From the NCBI GenBank assembly GCA_023433685.1, contig JAEYUD010000148.1, forward strand, positions 1 through 34,196: a stretch of 34,196 bases of DNA, written 5' to 3'. Position 1 is the stretch's first letter, and the number at the start of each line of letters is the position of its first letter. The notes under the pieces are model-generated. The model was not told the origin of the DNA. It was given only the letters and a program-made list of their open reading frames with translations, and did not search any database. This stretch comes from Bacteroidota bacterium. Lineage in GTDB: Bacteria > Bacteroidota > Ignavibacteria > Ignavibacteriales > Ignavibacteriaceae. Of this stretch, positions 1 to 7,187 are shown in pieces. A program made the position numbers and the translations under genes.

Positions 1-734
1 GGGCTGATGGAGGGAATCTGGGATGGCTGAACAATGTAAGAATAAGAGAAAACGACTCGCTTCATAATGTGGAGGAGAACGTTTTGCTTGTAAAGAAGAT
101 GTTTGACCTGAAGGAGGCGCCACTTTACCCGCTTCAGTTCCCTCTTAACAATGACGATCTGGCTTTCGCGGAAGAGTATATAAAAGACAATCTGAAGGAA
201 GGTGTAACCCGGATCGGATTTCACCCCGGTTGCGCGACTTTCAAAAATCACATAAACAGAAGATGGGAGCCCGAAAAATTTGCCGCCATCGGCAGGCTCC
301 TAAAGGAAAAGCACGGTTTCGAACTTATGTTGTTCGGCGGACCGGAAGAGAAGGAATTGCGTGAAAAAATTATGAGTCTGGCGGGGAGTGGCGTATTTCA
401 TGAGCCTCAGACCAGGAGTCTGAGTCAGTCGGCTGCCCTGATCAAAAAATGTGATCTTTTTGTAACCAACGATTCAAGTCTGATGCACGTCTCATCAGCG
501 ATGGGCGTTAAAGTGCTTGCACTTATAGGACCCACCAACACAAGTTACATTCACCCGTGGATGACGGATCACAAGATAGTTTCCCTCGGGCTGGAGTGCG
601 CCCCCTGCTTTTTCTATTCACCCAGGCCACTGCAATGCTCACGAACCGACGTGAAGTACAAGTGCATCAGGGAGATGGGTGTTGAAAGGGTCTATGATGA
701 AATTATCAGTTTTTCCGGGGCGGAGAAGAGTTAA
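1..734 (+). CDS. Glycosyltransferase family 9 (heptosyltransferase-like), 5'-truncated
   Basis: The reading frame is open from the left window edge (first full codon at 3) to TAA at 732-734, so this is the C-terminal part of a longer gene. The GTG at 69 is internal, because the frame upstream of it reads on as protein without a stop. The visible part looks like the second Rossmann domain of a GT-B glycosyltransferase. It has GFHPGCATFKNHINRRW at the sugar-nucleotide side, LFGGPEE, then TNDSSLMHVSSAMGVKVLALIGPT, the family 9 (ADP-heptose:LPS) signature. Members transfer heptose or related sugars to lipopolysaccharide or other glycans at the inner face of the cytoplasmic membrane. The extra cysteine-containing tail (LECAPCFFYSPRPLQCS) is seen in several family 9 enzymes. 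The exact acceptor cannot be told. The 3' end overlaps the convergent response regulator by 29 bp. Confidence 0.85.
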   Translation, partial: ADGGNLGWLNNVRIRENDSLHNVEENVLLVKKMFDLKEAPLYPLQFPLNNDDLAFAEEYIKDNLKEGVTRIGFHPGCATFKNHINRRWEPEKFAAIGRLLKEKHGFELMLFGGPEEKELREKIMSLAGSGVFHEPQTRSLSQSAALIKKCDLFVTNDSSLMHVSSAMGVKVLALIGPTNTSYIHPWMTDHKIVSLGLECAPCFFYSPRPLQCSRTDVKYKCIREMGVERVYDEIISFSGAEKS

Positions 735-1089
735 TAACCTCTTCAACCAGATCAAGGAACTCTTTCTTTGTGAACGGTTTTGATATGTAGTGGGTGCAAC
801 CAATATTCATAAACGTTTCCCTGTCACCCGCCATCGCGTAAGCGGTAACGGCTATTATAGGAACTTCCTCGTAACCGGGAAGCAACCTTATTCGTTTGGT
901 TGCTTCTATCCCATTCATCCCTAATCCCAGGTTAATGTCCATCAGAATAAGGTCAAACCGGTTCTGTTTGCAAATTTCAATGGATGCCGGACCGTCCGAT
1001 GCCGTTGATACTGTTCCCACTTTCCGCAGGAAATGTACCATTACATCTCTGTTCTCTTTGTTATCCTCGACCAAAAGTATATTTGGCAT
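706..1089 (-). CDS. Single-domain response regulator (CheY-like receiver)
   Basis: This is a 127-residue protein that is all receiver domain, with no output domain. The acidic pair is E8/D9, the phospho-acceptor is D51 in LILMDINL, the switch Thr is T82 in AVTAYA, and the conserved Lys is K104 in YISKPF. By family knowledge it should receive phosphate from a histidine kinase and act through protein-protein contacts, as CheY or DivK do. No kinase gene is next to it, so its partner is unknown. It ends in TGA, which shows that TGA serves as a stop codon in this organism. It converges on and overlaps the end of the glycosyltransferase gene. Confidence 0.9.
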   Translation of the reverse strand: MPNILLVEDNKENRDVMVHFLRKVGTVSTASDGPASIEICKQNRFDLILMDINLGLGMNGIEATKRIRLLPGYEEVPIIAVTAYAMAGDRETFMNIGCTHYISKPFTKKEFLDLVEEVINSSPPRKN

Positions 1090-1146
1090 GTCGTGCTTGT
1101 GTCTTTAATTAAATTATGAAGCAAAATTTATATAAAAATCAACTCA

Positions 1147-1170
1147 TAAAAAAGTGATCGGCCGATTACT
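1147..1170 (-). terminator. Probable intrinsic terminator of the Ycf48-like gene
   Basis: On the minus strand a near-palindrome (AGTAATC GGCC GATCACT, one A-C mismatch) is followed directly by a run of six T. It lies about 27 bp past the stop of the gene at 1197-3302. The stem is short, so confidence is moderate. Confidence 0.4.
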
Positions 1171-1196
1171 TTGATCTAATTTATGAAAATACAGCC

Positions 1197-3302
1197 TTAT
1201 TTCAGCAGGATCATCTTCATCGCGCGGGAAGCCGTGCCGCCAGAAAGCCTGTAAATATAAACACCCGAGGGGAGCCCTTCTCCACTGAATGAGGCGAAAT
1301 GCTGCCCTGCCGGCAGGTACCGGTTCAAAAGCTCTGCCACTTCCCTGCCCAGCATATCGTAAACCGCTAACCTGTAAACCCCTGCCTGCCGCACTTCGAA
1401 ATTGAGTGTGGTTGAAGGGTTGAACGGATTCGGATGATTCTGATATAATACAATCTCATCAGGCAGAGGGATCATCTCTTCCCCCTCGACACCTGTCGGA
1501 ACCCCTGAACCCCCACCATTCACGGTTTTCATTAAAAGTCCGTAAGTACCCACCAGCCAGCCTTCATTCTTGTTGAAGAAGAAAGATTTCTTGAAAGTGT
1601 TCGTAACCCCGGTTGGGAGCTTTGTCCAGTTGTATCCGGCATCCGCAGATTTAAAAAGACTGCCATAAGAACCGGCGGTGTATCCGTTAAGAGTGTCATA
1701 AAAATAGACGGAATTGAGCCAGTTTACGGGAAGAGTGTCAATTATTGTCCATTTATTACCTGAATTGGTCGACCGGAGAACAATGCCGTATTTACCAACG
1801 ATCCATCCGCGGCCACCGGTGCTGAAAAATATATCCCTGAGATCGAATTTTGAATCAATCGACTGATCTATAACCCCGCCTCCGCCGGGAGAGGTTACAA
1901 GCTGAATTATGGTGCCCTCGTCGCCAACCAACGAAGCTGATCTTGATGAGAGGGTGACAATTGCCCGGTACGTCTTCATTGGCGCGCCTCCTCGCGACCA
2001 GATCGCCCCGGTCTGGGAATTGGAAGAGACAAGATAGGCACCATTTTGTCCAACGGCTTTGTTCGACCATTTTGTACCTTCGATCGAGTAGATATCATCC
2101 GAGGTTATATGAGCGAGGTCGTGCTTCTGCCAGGATGCTCCGCGGTCAAGCGTTTGGAGAATCGTTCCGTCATCCCCTACGATCCAGCCTCGTATTGTAT
2201 CGAGAAAGAAAACATCGTTCAGGTTCGTTTTATAACTTGTAATTTGTCTGATCCAAGTGTCGCCACCGTCCTCGGTTCTTAGTATAAGGCCGCTGTCGCC
2301 GACCGCGGTACCGATCATCGGATCGAGAAACTCGATCGAATTGATGGTGTTTTCATACCCTTCCGACTGAAAATCCCAATTCGCGCCCGCGTCAGTGGTG
2401 TGCAGTATTAATCCATTGTTTCCGAAGAGCCAGCCCGAGTTTTCATTAAACGCGGAAAAATTAAAGGTAAACCGGGAACTGTCGCCCGATCTTGCCCAGG
2501 TTGAGCCGCCGTTTGTGCTTTTTACTATCAGCCCCGGTGCCCCGGCCGCGAGCAGAGACCCACCGGGAAGGATCGAGAATGTCCTTATCCATCCCCTGAC
2601 ACCTGTAGAAGGTGAAGCCCAGGTAAGACCGCCATCGGTGGTTTTTAATACAAGTCCGTTTCTACCAGTTGCCCAACCGTTCAGATCATCGCTGAACCCG
2701 ATCATTGAGACCGTCTGTTGGATGTTCTCCCTGATCTTTGTCCAGTTCAAGCCCCTGTCTATCGAGCGGTAGATCACTCCTGCCTCACCCGCGAGGAAGG
2801 CCTTCCCGCTTGGGAGCACCCGGAGGGTTGAAAAACTTAACGTGTCAAGTTGATACTTGATCCAGCTTGCCCCGCCATCGGTTGAACGGAGGAACATCCC
2901 TTTATCACCCGCGGCATACGCGGAGCCATCGGCAAAAAGTTGAACAGTCTTCACGTCCCTGACCGAATCGACCTGTACCGCGGTAAAGGATACACCTCCA
3001 TCAGTAGTGCGTAGTATCGTACCACGGGAGCAGCCCGCGATGCCGGTTTGCAGGTTGGTAAATGAAACCGAGAGGATGTCGTGGGCGATGGAGGTGTTTA
3101 CGAGGGTCCAGTTGACGCCACCATTGGTGGTTTTAATGAACGCCCCCGCGTTACCCGCGGCATAACAGTTCTGAGCATCGAATGCCTGACCGGTATTAAG
3201 TGTTTTACCAACCGGAAGGGGATTCTGCCAGATCCAGTTGGTCTGTGCCTGAACGGCGAGCGTGGTAAAGAGGGTAAATATTATCGCGCGGGTGATCATC
3301 AT
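1197..3302 (-). CDS. Secreted Ycf48-like beta-propeller protein with T9SS sorting domain
   Basis: The 701-residue protein has a signal peptide (MMITRAIIFTLFTTLAVQAQ). A long run of about 40-45-residue repeats follows, each with a T(T/D)DGG..W or similar Asp-box motif (TTNGGVNW, TTDGGVSF, STDGGASW, TTDAGANW, TVNGGGSG). This matches the Ycf48/Hcf136 and BNR class of beta-propellers. The last 80 or so residues are a T9SS type A sorting domain: YQNHPNPFNPSTTLNFEV, LGREVAELL, LPSGVYIYRL and a terminal KMILLK. By T9SS biology it should cross the outer membrane and be released or surface-anchored after removal of the tail. The ligand is unknown, and Ycf48 similarity does not imply photosynthesis here. 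It starts 2 bp after the stop of the barrel gene at 3305-3868, so the two are probably co-transcribed. Confidence 0.85.
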   Translation of the reverse strand: MMITRAIIFTLFTTLAVQAQTNWIWQNPLPVGKTLNTGQAFDAQNCYAAGNAGAFIKTTNGGVNWTLVNTSIAHDILSVSFTNLQTGIAGCSRGTILRTTDGGVSFTAVQVDSVRDVKTVQLFADGSAYAAGDKGMFLRSTDGGASWIKYQLDTLSFSTLRVLPSGKAFLAGEAGVIYRSIDRGLNWTKIRENIQQTVSMIGFSDDLNGWATGRNGLVLKTTDGGLTWASPSTGVRGWIRTFSILPGGSLLAAGAPGLIVKSTNGGSTWARSGDSSRFTFNFSAFNENSGWLFGNNGLILHTTDAGANWDFQSEGYENTINSIEFLDPMIGTAVGDSGLILRTEDGGDTWIRQITSYKTNLNDVFFLDTIRGWIVGDDGTILQTLDRGASWQKHDLAHITSDDIYSIEGTKWSNKAVGQNGAYLVSSNSQTGAIWSRGGAPMKTYRAIVTLSSRSASLVGDEGTIIQLVTSPGGGGVIDQSIDSKFDLRDIFFSTGGRGWIVGKYGIVLRSTNSGNKWTIIDTLPVNWLNSVYFYDTLNGYTAGSYGSLFKSADAGYNWTKLPTGVTNTFKKSFFFNKNEGWLVGTYGLLMKTVNGGGSGVPTGVEGEEMIPLPDEIVLYQNHPNPFNPSTTLNFEVRQAGVYRLAVYDMLGREVAELLNRYLPAGQHFASFSGEGLPSGVYIYRLSGGTASRAMKMILLK

Positions 3303-3304
3303 AT

Positions 3305-3868
3305 TTAAAACTTTATTCTAAAGCCCGACTGCAGGGCAATGTAAGCTCTTGAAACGTACTTTGTTCGTATCCTGTTGTAGCGGGCATTCACGTCGATATC
3401 CAGCCCCGGAGCAATATATATCCTGAAACCTGCCTCAGGTGAAATTCCGGGCGTCAATTCCGTGGTTACCTCAACCGGCTTGCCGAGCAGACCATAGTCA
3501 ACCTTCAGGAAATATTCCGTGTAGAAAACACCGCCTTCAACCCCGACGTAGGGGGTGATCTCGTTTCCTTCACCAATCACATATCTTAAACCCGCGGTAA
3601 GAGGCACCGATTTGAAATTAAACTCGTAACCGGGGAGGTTATCCTTAAGTCCACAGTAATAATATCCTGTTGTCAGGGTCAGTTCAAGCCCCGTGAAAAG
3701 CACCGGCAAATTAAAACTGATATTACCGCCGAGTCCCGCGTCAACGTGATTTTCAAGCTGCCCGGCGGGAATTGCCGCCGATCCCTGAACCCTGATACCG
3801 GGTTGGGAGTGAAGTTCACAAGTAAAGAGTACCACTAAAAGCAGTACCGGATAGCACAATTTTTTCAA
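3305..3868 (-). CDS. Outer-membrane beta-barrel protein (OmpA/opacity-type fold), function unknown
   Basis: The 187-residue protein starts at TTG (3868-3866) with a signal peptide (KKLCYPVLLLVVLFTCELHSQ). The mature part has alternating hydrophobic and polar residues typical of an eight-strand barrel: GNISFNLPVLFTGLELTLTT, LTAGLRYVIG, ITPYVGVEGGVFY, PEAGFRIYI. The last residues (LQSGFRIKF) end in Phe, the usual outer-membrane barrel C-terminal signal. No ligand can be inferred. It is first in a two-gene unit with the Ycf48-like secreted protein and is divergent from the TonB receptor across a 105-bp intergenic region. No ATG in this frame would keep the signal peptide, so TTG is the best start. 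Confidence 0.7.
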   Translation of the reverse strand: MKKLCYPVLLLVVLFTCELHSQPGIRVQGSAAIPAGQLENHVDAGLGGNISFNLPVLFTGLELTLTTGYYYCGLKDNLPGYEFNFKSVPLTAGLRYVIGEGNEITPYVGVEGGVFYTEYFLKVDYGLLGKPVEVTTELTPGISPEAGFRIYIAPGLDIDVNARYNRIRTKYVSRAYIALQSGFRIKF

Positions 3869-3973
3869 ATCTTTTTATTTTTACAGATTGTAATTAACAT
3901 TATTTCAAAAAAGCTTACCCGCGAAGCAAAGAAAATTTATTTAACCCTGACAATTTAAGATAATCTGCCCTAA

Positions 3974-6304
3974 ATGCGAATAATTTTCACGCTTTGCGTC
4001 CTCCTCCTGATAACTCCGGCTATCTTTTCACAGAATCGTAACTATACCGTCTCGGGTGTTGTCTCCGAGGCAGGGAGTGAAGAGGTGCTGATCGGCGCCT
4101 ATGTGGTGGTTTACAAAGACTCCCTCCGCAAAGGGAACCCCCTGAGGTCGATCACTTCAAATAAATTCGGTTTCTATTCACTCCCGTCACTTCCTGAAGG
4201 AAAATATTTCTTCTTCTCCGGTTCACTCGGTTATGAGACATTTAAAAAAGAAGTGGTGCTCTCGGGTGAGAAACCAAACATCCGCCTCGATATCAAACTG
4301 CCGAAATCAGAGATATTGCTGAGCGAAGTAAAGGTGTTTGCAGAAAAGTATGAAGATTTTGCCAATTCCGCCGGCACGGTTGAGCTTGATCCCGAGCTGA
4401 TCCAGACCCTCCCGTCATTCGGTGGTGAAACCGACATTTTCAGGGCACTGCAGCTACTACCGGGTGTTTCAAATGCCAATGAACTATCAGCGGGCATCTA
4501 TGTAAGAGGAAGCTCCGCCGACCAAACCCTCACGCTTATTGACGGCGTGCAGGTTTATAACCCTTCGCACCTCGGTGGTTTCGCGAGCACCTTCAATTCC
4601 GATGCCATACAGAACATTAAGCTTATAAAGGGGGCATTCCCCGCCCAGTATGGCGGCAGGCTTTCCAGCGTTCTTGACGTGACAACCCGCGAAGGTTCTT
4701 CAGAACGGTTCATCGGAACCGCAAACCTTTCAAATATCAGCAGCCGGTTCACAGTTGAGGGTCCACTTAATGAAAAGTCAACCTACATCCTTTCAGCGAG
4801 GGTGATGTATCTCGACAAGCTCCTCTCGATCATCCCACAGGCAGACAGGTTCCCAAGATACGGATTCTACGATGCCAACGGAAAGGTAAGTTACAAACTT
4901 TCAGAAACGGACAGGCTCTTTATTACCGGGTTCTTCAGCAGTGATCAACTCTCCGAACCCCCCGCGAGCAAGGATATCGGTTTCGATATCGGATGGAAGA
5001 ATTCAACCCTGAATCTAACCTGGACAAAGATATACACATCGCAGATATTTACCAGCACTTCGCTCGTTTATACTTATTACGACTTCAAAACCGCGATGAA
5101 GGATAAAAACCCACAGAAAAAAGACGCTCTCGACTTTTTTACTTCTTCGTTCGTGAACGATTTCCAGCTTAAAACAGATATCCAGGTTTACCTGAACGAG
5201 GCAAACCTTCTCCAGCTCGGGGCAGAAGCGACATATCACAATTTTGAAGTGCTTACAAGCGACTTCTACACTTCTGAACTTAAATACGCGCTTGATCTTG
5301 GCAGAAAATTCAAAGCGATCGAAGTCGCGTTATTCGCTCAGGATGAGATCAGATGGTTCGAAGACCTTAAAACCAACCTCGGAGTGCGTTTTTACTACTT
5401 CAACGAAGGTAAACTCTACGGCTGGGAGCCGAGGGTTTCACTTACCTGGTATATGTACGACCGCCTGATCTTCCGGGCAGCTTTCGCGATGGCAAACCAG
5501 CCTATCCACCTCCTCGCCCGTAACGACGTCTACCTGCCAACCGATGTATGGTTCCCTTCCACCCCGGTGATAAAACCTGCGAAATCAATGCAAGGTGCCA
5601 TCGGATTCGAAGGGACAAGTGCCGATAAAACCTTCCTTTTCACAGTGGAAGCCTACTACAAAGACCTTGCCAATCTTTATGAGTACAAGGAAGACGCAAA
5701 TTTTGCATACACGAGTAAATATGAGAACCAGCTCACTACCGGACGCGGTGAGGCTTACGGTATCGAGATGTTCTTTAACAAAAGGATCGGAAGTGTAACC
5801 GGGTGGTTCGGCTACACCCTCTCATGGACAAAAAGGTACTTCGATGAACTTAACAGAAGCGAACCTTTCTATCCACAATTCGACCGCAGGCACGATATCT
5901 CGATTGTTCTAAGCTGGCAGGCTACCGACGCAATCTCAATCGCCGCGACATGGAACTACTCGACCGGGAAGGCTTTCCCGCTACCGGTAATGCAATACTC
6001 ATTTCTGACTATGAGTAACCCCGGCGACAATACCCAGGAGGTTTTCTACGAGTATTCCGCGCGCGACGCGTTCAGGCTCCCCGCATTCCACAAACTTGAT
6101 CTGAGTGTTAACTGGGTCTTCGACTGGGGTGGCAGCAAGGCTGAACTTTCACTCAATATTTATAACGTTTACAACAGGTACAACGTCTTTTCAAAATACG
6201 TCGGATACAAGATCGATGAAGTTACCGGCATTAGAACACCCGTTCTTAAACAGTTCACGCTTTATCCTTTTCTGCCTTCTATCGGGTTGAAGGTACACTT
6301 TTAG
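3974..6304 (+). CDS. TonB-dependent outer-membrane receptor with carboxypeptidase-regulatory-like N-terminal domain
   Basis: The 776-residue protein has a signal peptide (MRIIFTLCVLLLITPAIFSQ). A CarboxypepD_reg-like domain occupies about residues 22-110 (YTVSGVVSEAGSEEVLIGAYV ... FGFYSLPSLPEGKYFF). The plug domain is at about 125-235 (LQLLPGVSNANELSAGIYVRGSS, TLIDGVQVYNPSHLGG, IKLIKGAFPAQYGGRLSSVLDV). A 22-strand-type barrel then runs to LPSIGLKVHF with terminal Phe. The family imports large ligands such as siderophores, glycans or peptides using TonB energy. No TonB/ExbBD genes are in the window and the substrate is unknown. A DUF4249 lipoprotein follows 40 bp downstream, a common Bacteroidota pairing. 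The stop codon TAG is part of a heptamer tandem repeat. Confidence 0.92.
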   Translation: MRIIFTLCVLLLITPAIFSQNRNYTVSGVVSEAGSEEVLIGAYVVVYKDSLRKGNPLRSITSNKFGFYSLPSLPEGKYFFFSGSLGYETFKKEVVLSGEKPNIRLDIKLPKSEILLSEVKVFAEKYEDFANSAGTVELDPELIQTLPSFGGETDIFRALQLLPGVSNANELSAGIYVRGSSADQTLTLIDGVQVYNPSHLGGFASTFNSDAIQNIKLIKGAFPAQYGGRLSSVLDVTTREGSSERFIGTANLSNISSRFTVEGPLNEKSTYILSARVMYLDKLLSIIPQADRFPRYGFYDANGKVSYKLSETDRLFITGFFSSDQLSEPPASKDIGFDIGWKNSTLNLTWTKIYTSQIFTSTSLVYTYYDFKTAMKDKNPQKKDALDFFTSSFVNDFQLKTDIQVYLNEANLLQLGAEATYHNFEVLTSDFYTSELKYALDLGRKFKAIEVALFAQDEIRWFEDLKTNLGVRFYYFNEGKLYGWEPRVSLTWYMYDRLIFRAAFAMANQPIHLLARNDVYLPTDVWFPSTPVIKPAKSMQGAIGFEGTSADKTFLFTVEAYYKDLANLYEYKEDANFAYTSKYENQLTTGRGEAYGIEMFFNKRIGSVTGWFGYTLSWTKRYFDELNRSEPFYPQFDRRHDISIVLSWQATDAISIAATWNYSTGKAFPLPVMQYSFLTMSNPGDNTQEVFYEYSARDAFRLPAFHKLDLSVNWVFDWGGSKAELSLNIYNVYNRYNVFSKYVGYKIDEVTGIRTPVLKQFTLYPFLPSIGLKVHF

Positions 6305-6328
6305 GTATTAGGTATTAGGTATTAGGTA
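6301..6328 (+). repeat. Heptamer tandem repeat (TTAGGTA x4) spanning the TonB receptor stop codon
   Basis: Four exact copies of TTAGGTA run head to tail, followed by a partial TTA. The TAG stop at 6302-6304 lies inside the first copy. Because 7 is not a multiple of 3, successive TAG triplets fall in all three frames. A related array lies at the end of cydB. Confidence 0.95.
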
Positions 6329-6344
6329 TTATTTCTGCTGAGTT

Positions 6345-7178
6345 ATGATTAAAAGATTGAAATTTTTATTGTTGGTTGTTTTAGTTTCGTTGCCTTTGCT
6401 TTCTGGATGTGAGCAGGTGGTTGACGAAGAGGCATTCCCTTATGAGATGAAACTCGTCATACGGGGGCTGATAGAAGACGGCCAGCCTATAAAAGATATT
6501 TATATCGGCAGGACACTCCCTGTGGCGGTACCGTTCAGGGGTGATTTCGCAAACCTGACCAACGCGATAGTCTCGATCAAGGTTGACACACTCCGGTATA
6601 TCCTGAAACACTCTCGTGACGGGCTTTATTCCGCCCCCGCGAATGTGCGGGCAAAAGCCGGAAAGACCTACGAACTCCTTGTTTCGTGGGAGAATCTTTC
6701 TGCGGGTGCTGTTACCACAATACCTGAGGCCGGAACGATCGGTGGGGTTTATCTTCTGAATTCAATTAATGACACCGGTAAGTCAGTTAAAGTGATGAGT
6801 GCCGAGATCACCCCACGGGGCGACGAAACGTACGCTGCCACCTGGCTCAGTTATACTCAGACCGGACAGATCTACACCGAGGACAATAAATACAATACAG
6901 TGGTTAAGAAACTGCCAAATACCACATCACTGACGCTCATCGTTCAATCAGGCGAAGTGCCCACAGCTTATGCTTCCCGCCCGCAGGATCTCGGGGTCGG
7001 CATTTATGTCTATGACACCGCGTTCTACGACTACTTCAAAACCAAGGGATCGAGCAAGCTCTCAGATGCCGTTTTTGGTCAGCCCTCCACTTCTGTAAGA
7101 TGGAACGTGCAGGGGGACGGGATCGGGATGTTCGTCGGCAGGTCCAAGACCACAAAACAGATAACATCACTGCAATAA
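6345..7178 (+). CDS. DUF4249-type outer-membrane lipoprotein
   Basis: The 277-residue protein has a lipoprotein signal (MIKRLKFLLLVVLVSLPLLSGC) in which LLSGC is the lipobox and C22 would be lipidated. The opening of the mature domain (MKLVIRGLIEDGQPIKDIYIGRTLPV) and the following beta-rich segment match the DUF4249 family. That family is almost always encoded just after a TonB-dependent receptor in Bacteroidota. It is presumed to be a surface or periplasmic partner of the receptor, possibly in ligand capture, but no biochemical role is established. It lies 40 bp after the receptor and 9 bp before the channel gene, which suggests one operon. The C-terminus (MFVGRSKTTKQITSLQ) is complete. Confidence 0.75.
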   Translation: MIKRLKFLLLVVLVSLPLLSGCEQVVDEEAFPYEMKLVIRGLIEDGQPIKDIYIGRTLPVAVPFRGDFANLTNAIVSIKVDTLRYILKHSRDGLYSAPANVRAKAGKTYELLVSWENLSAGAVTTIPEAGTIGGVYLLNSINDTGKSVKVMSAEITPRGDETYAATWLSYTQTGQIYTEDNKYNTVVKKLPNTTSLTLIVQSGEVPTAYASRPQDLGVGIYVYDTAFYDYFKTKGSSKLSDAVFGQPSTSVRWNVQGDGIGMFVGRSKTTKQITSLQ

Positions 7179-7187
7179 GATGCCGTA

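Noticed and set aside
69..71. GTG at 69 as the start of the glycosyltransferase
   Set aside because: The frame is open upstream to the window edge and reads as a normal protein continuation. The N-terminal domain expected for the family would otherwise be missing.
2395..2772. 125-residue plus-strand ORF opposite the Ycf48-like gene
   Set aside because: It lies fully within a clear coding gene on the other strand, has no recognisable motif or ribosome binding site, and reflects the repeat composition.
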